11,628 bases of DNA from an uncultured Eubacteriales bacterium. GTDB lineage: Bacteria > Bacillota > Clostridia > Oscillospirales > CAG-272. The notes beneath the pieces were generated by a model. The model saw nothing but the letters and a program-made list of their open reading frames with translations, had not been told where the DNA came from and searched no databases. The position numbers and the translations under genes are program-made. Positions 5,285 to 11,628 of this stretch are shown here, in pieces (the first letter of the stretch is position 1; each line of letters begins with the position of its first letter). The DNA is taken from positions 1 to 11,628 of the forward strand of contig URHR01000058.1 in assembly GCA_900547725.1 (NCBI GenBank). Reading direction: 5' to 3'.

Positions 5285-7759
5285 ATGGCAAATCGTTTCA
5301 CAAGAAAAGCACAACAGGTTCTTCAGATCGCGATGCAGGTTGCATCCGATCTGGGACACACTTATATCGGCTCGGAGCACCTGCTTCTCGCTCTGACGAG
5401 CGAGGACTCGGGTGTTGCGGCACAATGCCTTGCGGAGCGCGGCGCTTCGGCGGAGCGCATCCGTGACGCAATCGTGGAGCGCTCAGGCGAAGGATCTCCG
5501 ACGGATGTTTCCGCCGCCGACCTCACCCCGCGCACCAAGCACATCATTGAAAATTCGCTGTCCGAATCCGACCGCTACGGACAGAACTATATCGGCACGG
5601 AGCATCTGCTTCTGTCGCTTCTGGAAGAGCGCGACTGCGTTGCGGTTGCGATTCTGGAGGAAACAGGCGTATCGGTAAACGACCTGCGGCAGGATCTGAT
5701 TACCTTCCTGACCACGGGCGGAAGCGGCGACAGCGTTGGCGGTCGCAGACCCGGCTACGGCGGCGCTTCGGCAACCGACGGCACATCGGGCGGCGGCAAG
5801 GGCATGGAGTCCTGCCCCACGCTGAAGAACTTCGGCAGAAATCTGACCGAACTTGCAAAGTCCGGCAAGATGGATCCGATTATCGGGCGTGAGAACGAAA
5901 CCGAACGGGTGATTCAGATTCTTTCCCGTCGGACAAAGAACAACCCGTGTCTGATCGGCGAACCCGGCGTTGGCAAGACCGCCGTGGTGGAAGGTCTGGC
6001 ACAACGGATCGTTGCGGGCAAAGTGCCCGAAAACCTGCGCGACAAGGTGATTGTGTCGCTTGACCTTGCGGCAATGCTTGCGGGCGCAAAATACCGCGGC
6101 GAATTCGAGGAACGCTTCAAGAGCGTGATGGACGAGGTTCGCAAGAACCCGAATATCATCCTCTTCATTGATGAAATCCACACCATCATCGGTGCGGGTG
6201 CAGCCGAGGGCGCAATCGACGCGGCGAACATCATCAAGCCGGCACTGGCGCGCGGCGAAATGCAGGTCATCGGCGCGACAACGATTGCCGAGTACCGCAA
6301 GCACATTGAAAAAGACGCGGCTCTGGAACGTCGTTTTCAGTCGGTCATGGTCGGTGAACCGACCAAAGAGGAAGCGCTCGCCATCCTGCGCGGGTTGCGC
6401 GACAAATACGAAGCGCATCACAAGCTGAAGATTTCGGATGAGGCGCTGGAAGCGGCTGTGAATCTGTCGGTTCGTTACATTGCCGACCGTTTCCTGCCCG
6501 ACAAGGCAATCGACCTGATCGATGAAGCGGCTTCGCGGCTTCGTATCACGGCGCACACCTCCCCTTCCGACCTCAAGGAAATGGAGGACAAACTCCAATC
6601 CCTCTCGCACGAAAAAGAGGAAGCGATTTCGGCGCAGAACTTCGAGACTGCGGCAAAGTTGCGTGACGAGGAGCAGAAACTGAAAGCCGATTGCGACGCA
6701 AAGCGCGCGGCTTGGGAGAAATCCAACAGCTCGGCGTCGCTGACCGTCAGCGCGTCCGATATCGCGGATGTGGTCACGCAGTGGACGGGCATCCCCGTCA
6801 ACAAGCTGCTTGAGGAGGAAAGCGACAAGCTGTTGCACCTTTCCGACCTGCTCAAAGCCCGCGTGATCGGGCAGGACGAAGCCGTGGAAGCGGTTGCAAA
6901 GGCAATCCGCCGCGGCAGAATGGGGCTCAAGGACCCGCGCCGTCCGGTTGGTTCGTTCATCTTCATGGGACCTACGGGCATCGGTAAAACCGAGCTTGCA
7001 AAGGCGCTGTCCGAGGTCATGTTCGGCGACGCCTCCGCAATGATCCGGCTTGATATGTCGGAGTATATGGAAAAGCACAGCGTGTCGAAACTCATCGGGT
7101 CGCCTCCCGGATATGTCGGCTACGAAGAGGGCGGTCAGCTGACCGAAAAGATCCGCCGCAAGCCCTACTCCGTGGTTCTGTTCGATGAAATCGAAAAAGC
7201 GCACCCCGACGTGTTCAACATCCTGTTGCAGGTGCTTGAGGACGGCGTTCTGACCGATTCGCAGGGTCGTCATGTGGACTTCCGCAACACGATTCTGATT
7301 ATGACTTCGAACGTCGGCGCATCCGAGATGAACGCGGCAAAAGCGCTCGGATTCACCTCCAAGCCCGAGTCCGCAACCGACGAGGAAGCCCGCCGCGAGC
7401 GGATGATGGCGGCGCTGAAGTCGACCTTCCGCCCCGAGTTCCTGAACCGGATTGACGATATCATCATCTTCAATTCGCTCAAGGAAGCGGACATCGAAAA
7501 GATTGCTTCGCTGATGCTCGCGGACGTGCAGAAGCGGATCAACGCGCTGAATATCAGCATTGAGTTTGACCCCTCTGTCCCTGCCCTGCTTGCAAAAGAG
7601 GGCTTTGACGAAGCCTACGGTGCGCGTCCGTTGCGCCGTGCGGTGGTGCGTCTGGTTGAGGATTCGTTCTCGACCGAGATGCTGGAGGGCAAGATTCATA
7701 CCGGCGATAAAGTCCTTGCCAAAGCGGTAGACGGCAAGGTGGTATTTGAAAAGCAGTAA
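5285..7759 (+). CDS. clpC: ClpC, AAA+ unfoldase of the ClpCP protease
   Basis: An 824-residue Hsp100 protein that forms hexamers, unfolds substrates with ATP and feeds them to ClpP. The N-domain has two Clp repeats (about 1-70 and 80-145; note the paired YIGSEHLLLAL and YIGTEHLLLSL), which in relatives bind phosphoarginine and adaptors. A Gly/Ser-rich linker (145-175) follows. AAA-1 has Walker A GEPGVGKTA (225-233), Walker B ILFIDE (292-297) and an RR finger (349-350). The middle domain carries a UVR-type coiled coil (about 440-475). AAA-2 has Walker A GPTGIGKTE (562-570) and Walker B VVLFDE (630-635). ALGF (687-690) is the ClpP-docking loop, showing this is ClpC rather than the non-proteolytic ClpB. 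AAAGGA at 5269-5274 is the ribosome binding site. It is the last gene of the CtsR operon. clpP is not in the window. Confidence 0.97.
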   Translation: MANRFTRKAQQVLQIAMQVASDLGHTYIGSEHLLLALTSEDSGVAAQCLAERGASAERIRDAIVERSGEGSPTDVSAADLTPRTKHIIENSLSESDRYGQNYIGTEHLLLSLLEERDCVAVAILEETGVSVNDLRQDLITFLTTGGSGDSVGGRRPGYGGASATDGTSGGGKGMESCPTLKNFGRNLTELAKSGKMDPIIGRENETERVIQILSRRTKNNPCLIGEPGVGKTAVVEGLAQRIVAGKVPENLRDKVIVSLDLAAMLAGAKYRGEFEERFKSVMDEVRKNPNIILFIDEIHTIIGAGAAEGAIDAANIIKPALARGEMQVIGATTIAEYRKHIEKDAALERRFQSVMVGEPTKEEALAILRGLRDKYEAHHKLKISDEALEAAVNLSVRYIADRFLPDKAIDLIDEAASRLRITAHTSPSDLKEMEDKLQSLSHEKEEAISAQNFETAAKLRDEEQKLKADCDAKRAAWEKSNSSASLTVSASDIADVVTQWTGIPVNKLLEEESDKLLHLSDLLKARVIGQDEAVEAVAKAIRRGRMGLKDPRRPVGSFIFMGPTGIGKTELAKALSEVMFGDASAMIRLDMSEYMEKHSVSKLIGSPPGYVGYEEGGQLTEKIRRKPYSVVLFDEIEKAHPDVFNILLQVLEDGVLTDSQGRHVDFRNTILIMTSNVGASEMNAAKALGFTSKPESATDEEARRERMMAALKSTFRPEFLNRIDDIIIFNSLKEADIEKIASLMLADVQKRINALNISIEFDPSVPALLAKEGFDEAYGARPLRRAVVRLVEDSFSTEMLEGKIHTGDKVLAKAVDGKVVFEKQ

Positions 7760-7774
7760 AACCAAAAAGTCGGC

Positions 7775-7801
7775 GTCGGGGCGGGTTGAAACCGCCCCGA
7801 C
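7775..7801 (+). other. GC-rich hairpin after clpC
   Basis: GTCGGGGCGG (7775-7784) pairs perfectly with CCGCCCCGAC (7792-7801) around a 7-base loop, 15 bases after the clpC stop. No T-tract follows, so it is probably an mRNA 3'-stabilising stem or pause element working with the terminator just downstream. Confidence 0.6.
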
Positions 7802-7814
7802 GAAAACGCAGACG

Positions 7815-7850
7815 AAAGCCACGGAGAAAATCCGTGGCTTTTTTTGTTTT
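7815..7850 (+). terminator. Intrinsic terminator of the ctsR-clpC operon
   Basis: AAAGCCACGGA (7815-7825) pairs with TCCGTGGCTTT (7831-7841) around a GAAAA loop, and the DNA continues in T (7839-7845, then TTTT at 7847-7850). This is a textbook rho-independent terminator. It insulates the stress operon from the promoter that begins only a few bases later. Confidence 0.93.
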
Positions 7851-7854
7851 CCCC

Positions 7855-7883
7855 TTGACAAACGCGCGGGGGTGTGCTATACT
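7855..7883 (+). promoter_or_regulatory. Promoter of the TetR/ABC transporter operon
   Basis: TTGACA (7855-7860) is perfect consensus and TATACT (7878-7883) is one mismatch from consensus, with a 17-base spacer. Transcription should begin near 7890. A strong promoter with a palindrome just downstream is the usual layout for a repressor-controlled cassette. Confidence 0.9.
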
Positions 7884-7895
7884 GTATTTCGAACA

Positions 7896-7909
7896 ATAAC
7901 AAGTGTTAT
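7896..7909. promoter_or_regulatory. Candidate TetR-family operator palindrome
   Basis: ATAACA-AG-TGTTAT (7896-7909) is a perfect inverted repeat with 6-base arms and two central bases. It lies between the predicted transcription start (about 7890) and the tetR-like start codon. Its position and symmetry fit binding by the dimeric TetR-family protein encoded directly downstream, giving autorepression. Binding is inferred; the sequence is not a known named operator to me. Confidence 0.65.
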
Positions 7910-7922
7910 GAATGGAGGAACT

Positions 7923-8492
7923 ATGCCTGCGAAAAAGCTGATTCCACGGGAAGCGATTCTGTCGTGCGCGATGGAATTGCTGGAGTCCGACGGTTCGGAA
8001 GCCCTCAATGCGCGCACATTGGCAAAGCGGCTCGGGTGCTCCACGCAACCGATCTACCTCTCCTTTTCGGGCATGGACGAATTGCGCGCGGCTCTGGTTG
8101 CGGAATGCCGGAAGGTACAGGAGGATTACATCGCGCGCGAGCGGGAGGAAACGCTGTTTCTGCGCAATTCGCTCGGGTTCATGCGTTTCGTTTACGAAAA
8201 ACCGCGCCTGTTCCGCTTTGTCTACTACGAAAACCAATTTCAGAACACGCCCGCCGACCGCGCATTTATTGACGCAACCGTCTCGGGCATCATGCGCGCG
8301 GGCGGCTATTCCCGCACGGTTGCGGAACGCTTCTACTACGCCACATGGTTCTTCATGTACGGCATCGCGGTTCAGATGGTCTACGGGTTCGCTTCCCCGA
8401 AATGGGACGACATCCGCGGACTGCTCCTCGACCAATTCGGGGCGTTGAAACTTTATTACAGCCAATATCGGGAGGAAGCACAGCATGAATGA
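7923..8492 (+). CDS. TetR/AcrR-family transcriptional regulator
   Basis: A 189-residue regulator of the normal TetR length. The N-terminal helix-turn-helix spans about 8-50: REAILSCAMELLESDG forms helix 1, and LNARTLAKRLGCSTQPIYLSFS (28-49) forms the recognition region. The C-terminal half (about 60-185) is helical and rich in aromatic residues (FRFVYYE, RFYYATWFFMYG), which suggests a hydrophobic ligand pocket and dimer interface. The start at 7923 follows GGAGG (7914-7918) by 4 bases. The frame is open back to 7746, but that would include the clpC terminator and this gene's own promoter. An in-frame ATG at 7908 lies inside the palindrome and is less likely. Its 3' end overlaps the ABC ATPase gene by 8 bases, so it most likely regulates that transporter and itself. 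The ligand is unknown. Confidence 0.92.
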   Translation: MPAKKLIPREAILSCAMELLESDGSEALNARTLAKRLGCSTQPIYLSFSGMDELRAALVAECRKVQEDYIAREREETLFLRNSLGFMRFVYEKPRLFRFVYYENQFQNTPADRAFIDATVSGIMRAGGYSRTVAERFYYATWFFMYGIAVQMVYGFASPKWDDIRGLLLDQFGALKLYYSQYREEAQHE

Positions 8493-9213
8493 AAGCATTG
8501 TCGTCACCGATCTGTGCAAGGATTACCGCAACGTGCGGGCACTGGATCGGGTCAGTCTGACCGTTGGTCGGGGGGAACTGTTCGGGCTTCTCGGGGTCAA
8601 CGGCGCGGGGAAAACCACGCTGATCAAAATCCTTTCGGGGCTGGTTTCCAAAACCTCGGGAGAAGCGACCGTGGAGGGACTTTCCGTCCCCCGCGACATG
8701 GAAAGAATCAAGGAAATTCTCTCGGTCTCGCCGCAGGAGACCGCCATCGCGCCGAACCTGACGGTGTTGGAAAACCTCCGCTTCTTCGCCGCGGTCTACG
8801 GAAAGACCGATGAAGAAAACCTCCGCCGCATCATTTCCACTTTTTCTTTGGAGGAGGTGCTGAATCGCCGCGCGAAAACGCTTTCGGGCGGTTGGGGACG
8901 GCGGCTCTCGGTTGCGCTCGCGCTTGTCACCGAGCCGCGCGTGCTGTTTCTGGATGAACCGACACTGGGACTTGACGTTCTGGCGCGGCGGGAGCTGTGG
9001 GACATCATCCGCGCCCTGCGGGGGAAAATCACCATTGTGCTGACCAGTCACTATCTGGAGGAAATCGAGGCGCTTTGCGACCGCGTGGCGATTCTCGCTT
9101 CGGGAAAGCTGCTTGACATCGGAACGGTTGCGGAAATCAAGGCGCGGACGGGCAAGGAATCGTTTGAGGACGCATTCGTTGCCACGGTGGAGAAAGGGGG
9201 CGCGGTGAGATGA
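8485..9213 (+). CDS. ABC transporter ATP-binding protein (ABC-2 / drug-export type)
   Basis: A 242-residue cytoplasmic nucleotide-binding subunit that powers the membrane partner encoded next. Walker A is GVNGAGKTT (37-45), the Q-loop glutamine is Q84 in VSPQE, Walker B is VLFLDEP (153-159), the D-loop is LGLD (161-164), and the switch histidine is H189 in TSH. The signature motif is LSGGW (133-137), where most ABC proteins have LSGGQ. All catalytic residues are otherwise intact, so it should be active. It resembles the NatA/CcmA-like class that pairs with ABC-2 permeases for efflux of drugs, ions or small molecules. GGGAGG (8470-8475) precedes the start, which overlaps the end of the regulator gene. 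Its stop overlaps the permease start (ATGA at 9210-9213), implying coupled translation and a one-to-one subunit ratio. Confidence 0.94.
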   Translation: MNESIVVTDLCKDYRNVRALDRVSLTVGRGELFGLLGVNGAGKTTLIKILSGLVSKTSGEATVEGLSVPRDMERIKEILSVSPQETAIAPNLTVLENLRFFAAVYGKTDEENLRRIISTFSLEEVLNRRAKTLSGGWGRRLSVALALVTEPRVLFLDEPTLGLDVLARRELWDIIRALRGKITIVLTSHYLEEIEALCDRVAILASGKLLDIGTVAEIKARTGKESFEDAFVATVEKGGAVR

Positions 9214-10013
9214 AAAAGACCCTGATTTTTGCGAAACGGAACGCGCTGGAAACCGTGCGCGACCCGATTCTTTACATTTTCTGTCTCGGCTTTCCCGTTG
9301 CCATGCTCGCGCTGTTCCAGATCATCAATCACTATGCGAACGGAATGACGCCGACTTTTGAGCCGCGCTCGCTTGTCCCGGGAGTTATGATGTTCTCGTT
9401 TACCTTCGTCATGCTGACCATGAGTCTGTTGGTCTCGCGCGACAAGAGCACCGCGTTTCTGCGGCGGCTGTACGCCTCTCCCCTGCGCTCCTACCAATTC
9501 GTGTTGGGCTACGCCATTCCCGCCGCGGTGATCGGCGTTGCGCAGGCGTTTGTCTGCGTGGGAACGGGCGCAATCCTTGCGGCAATTGTCGGCGCGGACT
9601 ACTTCTCCTTCGGTGCGGCGCTTCTGTTGGTTCTTTCGCAGCTGCCGATTCTTCTGTTCTGCGTGTTCCTCGGGATTCTGTTCGGCGCACTGCTGAGCGA
9701 TAAAAGCGCGCCCGGGCTGACCTCGGTTTTCATCACCGCTTCTGGCATTCTCGGCGGCGCATGGATGCCGCTTGACACGATGGGAAACTTGGAAACCTTC
9801 TGCCGCTTTCTGCCCTTCTACCCCAGCGTAACGCTCGGGCGGATCATCACAGGCGCGCGCCATTCCGTCAGCGACTACGAAACAATGTACGCCGCGCCCT
9901 ACACCTTTGACCGCGCGGCAAAGCTCGGATGGATTCCCATTTCCGCATTTCTCCTTGCCGCCGTTGTGCTGTCGTTTGTCGTGTTTCAGGGGCAGATGAA
10001 GAAGGATAATTGA
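9210..10013 (+). CDS. ABC-2 type permease subunit
   Basis: A 267-residue integral membrane protein with about six predicted hydrophobic segments (roughly 18-40, 56-77, 98-128, 134-161, 167-186 and 244-261), the normal ABC-2 layout. A short cytoplasmic N-terminus (MKKTLIFAKRNALETVRDP) resembles the coupling/interface helix. The loop SRDKSTAFLRRLYASPLRSYQFVLG after segment 2 is typical of this family (R-L-x-x-S/T-P), and GGAWMPLDTM (182-191) is the usual motif before the last periplasmic-side loop. It should dimerise and pair with the ATPase encoded immediately upstream. The sequence does not reveal the substrate; a TetR-controlled ABC-2 pair usually exports a toxic compound or antimicrobial, which is inference here. 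The operon ends with a strong hairpin. Confidence 0.93.
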   Translation: MKKTLIFAKRNALETVRDPILYIFCLGFPVAMLALFQIINHYANGMTPTFEPRSLVPGVMMFSFTFVMLTMSLLVSRDKSTAFLRRLYASPLRSYQFVLGYAIPAAVIGVAQAFVCVGTGAILAAIVGADYFSFGAALLLVLSQLPILLFCVFLGILFGALLSDKSAPGLTSVFITASGILGGAWMPLDTMGNLETFCRFLPFYPSVTLGRIITGARHSVSDYETMYAAPYTFDRAAKLGWIPISAFLLAAVVLSFVVFQGQMKKDN

Positions 10014-10022
10014 CCGAATACA

Positions 10023-10063
10023 AAAACAGCGCCGCCGCCCGATACGGGCGGCGGTGCTGTTTT
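10023..10063. terminator. Bidirectional intrinsic terminator between convergent genes
   Basis: A 19-base arm (10023-10041) pairs with 10045-10063 around an ATA loop, with a single G-T wobble. The outer ends are AAAA and TTTT, so a T-run follows the GC-rich stem on both strands (TTTT on plus, TTTTT on minus). It can end the ABC operon on the plus strand and the secreted-protein gene on the minus strand. Confidence 0.92.
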
Positions 10064-10081
10064 GAGAATTCATGCAAACAA

Positions 10082-11628
10082 TTACTTGACGGTAACAAAC
10101 TCGGGCTTATACGAGGTGGCAGTTTTCCATGCAACGCTGAGCTGTGCGCCGTTCAGGGTGTTACCGGAAACCGTGAAGGTCGCCCCCTCTGCCATAGTAA
10201 TCTGGCTGGGGTTAAAGAAGGTCAGCAGAGCGGTTGCGCCTGTAACCTCATTGCCACTGACAACAACATTGCCAAGCGTACCTGCAGGATTCCACTGCGT
10301 CTCTCCTATAAGGGTACTGAACATAATGGCAACATTCTTCGGCTTGCTTGCATCATCGGCAGAGTTGGTCAGGCTCATATCAAACTTGTTGTTGGTGATA
10401 GTCACATTTGCTGCGAAAACAGCCTGCTCCACAACCTTGATCGGGCGGGAAGCTTTGAATGTGCAGTTCGTAACAGTTATGTCGCAGGAACGAATGTTGC
10501 AGAACCACAGCGGGTTGGAATCGTTGGCGCTTGCCTTATTTTCATAAGCGTTGAAAGTGCAACCGTCCAATGTGAGACTGTCGGCAAATAAGCCGCCATT
10601 CTGAATCCAGATACCATTGAAGGTGCTATGGTCGAACAGAACGGTCTTTACAGTACGGTTATAGAGAGCACCGCCGAGGTTTCTGCCGTCAGACCACCCG
10701 GTATTCATACGGAAATAGCCGTTCACGGTGAAATCTTTTGTAAATACAACATCGGAAGCATCCGGAATACTGAAAGTGATAGCGTGCGAATTGCTCTGAT
10801 TCAATCCACCTTCCGGATTGTCTTTAACGGAACCACTGATGTAAAGAGTAATACCGGACTTATTGGAACTATAAATGGTATCATTATCTCTGACCATATA
10901 GACCTTGCGACCATCTTCAAGAATCTCACCTGCGGTGTGGTTGGTGTCTCTATCCCACGTCCAAACATCGCAAATGTCCTTATTGCCGATTGTAAGATCG
11001 CCGCTTGCAAGAGAAGCATCGCCGATGTTCAGATACACATTCTTAATTCCATCGGGAATCTCGGTCAGCGCGTTGAATTCCTTCAGCGTGTAGAACGCGG
11101 TATCTTTGCCTGCGTTCTCATCGTAGGTATTGTCGTTGCTGTCCTTTTCAGACATTGCCTGCGTTGCATAGACCATAATGCTGATACCGTCAATGCTCAT
11201 GCCCTGATATGCGTTTCCTGCGGTCTCGGACATTTTACCCGTGATGGTAAATTCAGCCGTGCCATTCGGAGCAAGCGTTCTTTCCGTGCCGTCTGCCACA
11301 TCGCCGATCGTCCAGTCGATTACGTCATTGAGTTCCGCATCGCCCTTAATGCCGTAGATCATAACCTTGTACTTTACTGCCAGATTTCCCTTGTTGACCA
11401 CGCGCAGCTCGGGCAGGCTGTATGTACAACCAGGCTCCCAAAGGATTTCCGTGTGGTTGTCCGCCGTCTTGAAGTTCAGGGTCTTGCCCTCTGCAGACAC
11501 CCAGTTGTCGCCGTCCTTCATTTCGAGCGCCACGTCAAGCGTGCCTGCCTGAATCTTGTTCACCGCAGTCGTTGCGGTATCGGTAAACCACGCGTAAGTG
11601 GAACCGACGAGCATGGATACACAGAGCA
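10082..11628 (-). CDS. SipW-type signal peptide, TasA/camelysin-like secreted protein with beta-helix C-terminus (5' end beyond window)
   Basis: A secreted or surface protein of unknown precise role. The reading frame runs through the right edge (LCVS precedes the first in-window Met at 11614), so its start and promoter are missing; numbering below begins at that Met. MLVGSTYAWFTDTATT matches the end of the SipW-dependent signal peptide (typically ending G-T-x-A-W-F-T-D), and NKIQAGTLDVAL continues like TasA/CalY (camelysin) matrix proteins. A beta-rich region to about 155 follows, then a linker. From about 190 to 500 short repeated strands occur: LTLDGCTFN (347-355), ITVTNCTFKA (379-388), VTITNNKFDM (404-413), VVVSGNEVTG (450-459) and FTVSGNTLNG (480-489). 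These are typical rungs of a right-handed parallel beta-helix. No LPxTG anchor or catalytic signature is seen. By eye its base composition is less GC-rich than neighbouring genes. It is convergent with the ABC operon. Confidence 0.8.
   Translation of the reverse strand, partial: LCVSMLVGSTYAWFTDTATTAVNKIQAGTLDVALEMKDGDNWVSAEGKTLNFKTADNHTEILWEPGCTYSLPELRVVNKGNLAVKYKVMIYGIKGDAELNDVIDWTIGDVADGTERTLAPNGTAEFTITGKMSETAGNAYQGMSIDGISIMVYATQAMSEKDSNDNTYDENAGKDTAFYTLKEFNALTEIPDGIKNVYLNIGDASLASGDLTIGNKDICDVWTWDRDTNHTAGEILEDGRKVYMVRDNDTIYSSNKSGITLYISGSVKDNPEGGLNQSNSHAITFSIPDASDVVFTKDFTVNGYFRMNTGWSDGRNLGGALYNRTVKTVLFDHSTFNGIWIQNGGLFADSLTLDGCTFNAYENKASANDSNPLWFCNIRSCDITVTNCTFKASRPIKVVEQAVFAANVTITNNKFDMSLTNSADDASKPKNVAIMFSTLIGETQWNPAGTLGNVVVSGNEVTGATALLTFFNPSQITMAEGATFTVSGNTLNGAQLSVAWKTATSYKPEFVTVK

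Noticed and set aside
5483..7861. 792-residue open frame on the minus strand opposite clpC
   Set aside because: It is the antisense shadow of a strongly conserved clpC. The translation has no recognisable domain and is His/Arg-rich, as expected of a shadow frame, and it runs across the clpC terminator.
7746..7922. Longer N-terminus for the TetR regulator starting inside clpC
   Set aside because: It would translate the clpC terminator and the cassette's own promoter; the start at 7923 has a GGAGG site and the normal TetR length.
7554..8519. 321-residue minus-strand open frame over the tetR region
   Set aside because: It crosses the clpC terminator, the cassette promoter and the operator, and is antisense to clear genes on both sides.
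9051..10073. 340-residue minus-strand open frame opposite the ABC genes
   Set aside because: It is a shadow of two well-supported overlapping genes; it starts in the bidirectional terminator and has charged low-complexity content.
10062..10591. Plus-strand open frames opposite the secreted-protein gene
   Set aside because: They are antisense to a long minus-strand frame with a clear signal sequence and repeated beta-strand pattern, and they have no supporting start context.

Overview
The window looks like chromosomal DNA of a fairly GC-rich Clostridia-class Firmicute, possibly an Oscillospiraceae or Christensenellales relative. This is inferred from the intact ctsR-mcsA-mcsB-clpC operon, the CtsR heptad operators, the Firmicute-style ribosome binding sites, a SipW-type signal sequence, and the Gram-positive comEC layout. 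I cannot name the species. No tRNA, rRNA, transposase, phage gene or CRISPR array is visible.

Layout. Bases 51-2333 (minus) encode a ComEC/Rec2-type DNA uptake channel whose last codons lie in a palindromic repeat at the window edge. Diverging from it is acpP (2520-2750, plus), with a near-perfect housekeeping promoter. A 334-base gap follows, holding terminators and then the CtsR operator array and promoter. Next is the protein quality-control operon ctsR (3085-3537), mcsA (3665-4207), mcsB (4210-5247) and clpC (5285-7759), ended by a strong intrinsic terminator. A second operon (7923-10013) encodes a TetR-family repressor, an ABC ATPase and an ABC-2 permease with overlapping reading frames. 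It has its own consensus promoter and a candidate operator palindrome. A bidirectional terminator separates it from a convergent minus-strand gene that runs off the right edge. That gene encodes a secreted protein with a SipW/TasA-type N-terminus and a beta-helix-like C-terminus.

How the genes work together. By family knowledge, CtsR represses its own operon by binding heptad repeats over the promoter. McsB, with its activator McsA, phosphorylates arginines on CtsR and on damaged proteins, and ClpC (with ClpP, not in this window) unfolds the tagged proteins. The two CtsR boxes overlapping the -35 element fit this circuit directly. The TetR/ABC cassette looks like a self-regulated efflux or export module of unknown substrate.

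Most of the window is recognisable machinery. The parts most worth a second look are the operator and promoter architecture, the unusual ctsR-mcsA gap with its own promoter-like element and palindrome, the repeat-derived tail and degenerate metallo-beta-lactamase domain of ComEC, and the TasA-like/beta-helix secreted protein. I did not find a clearly new biological system.
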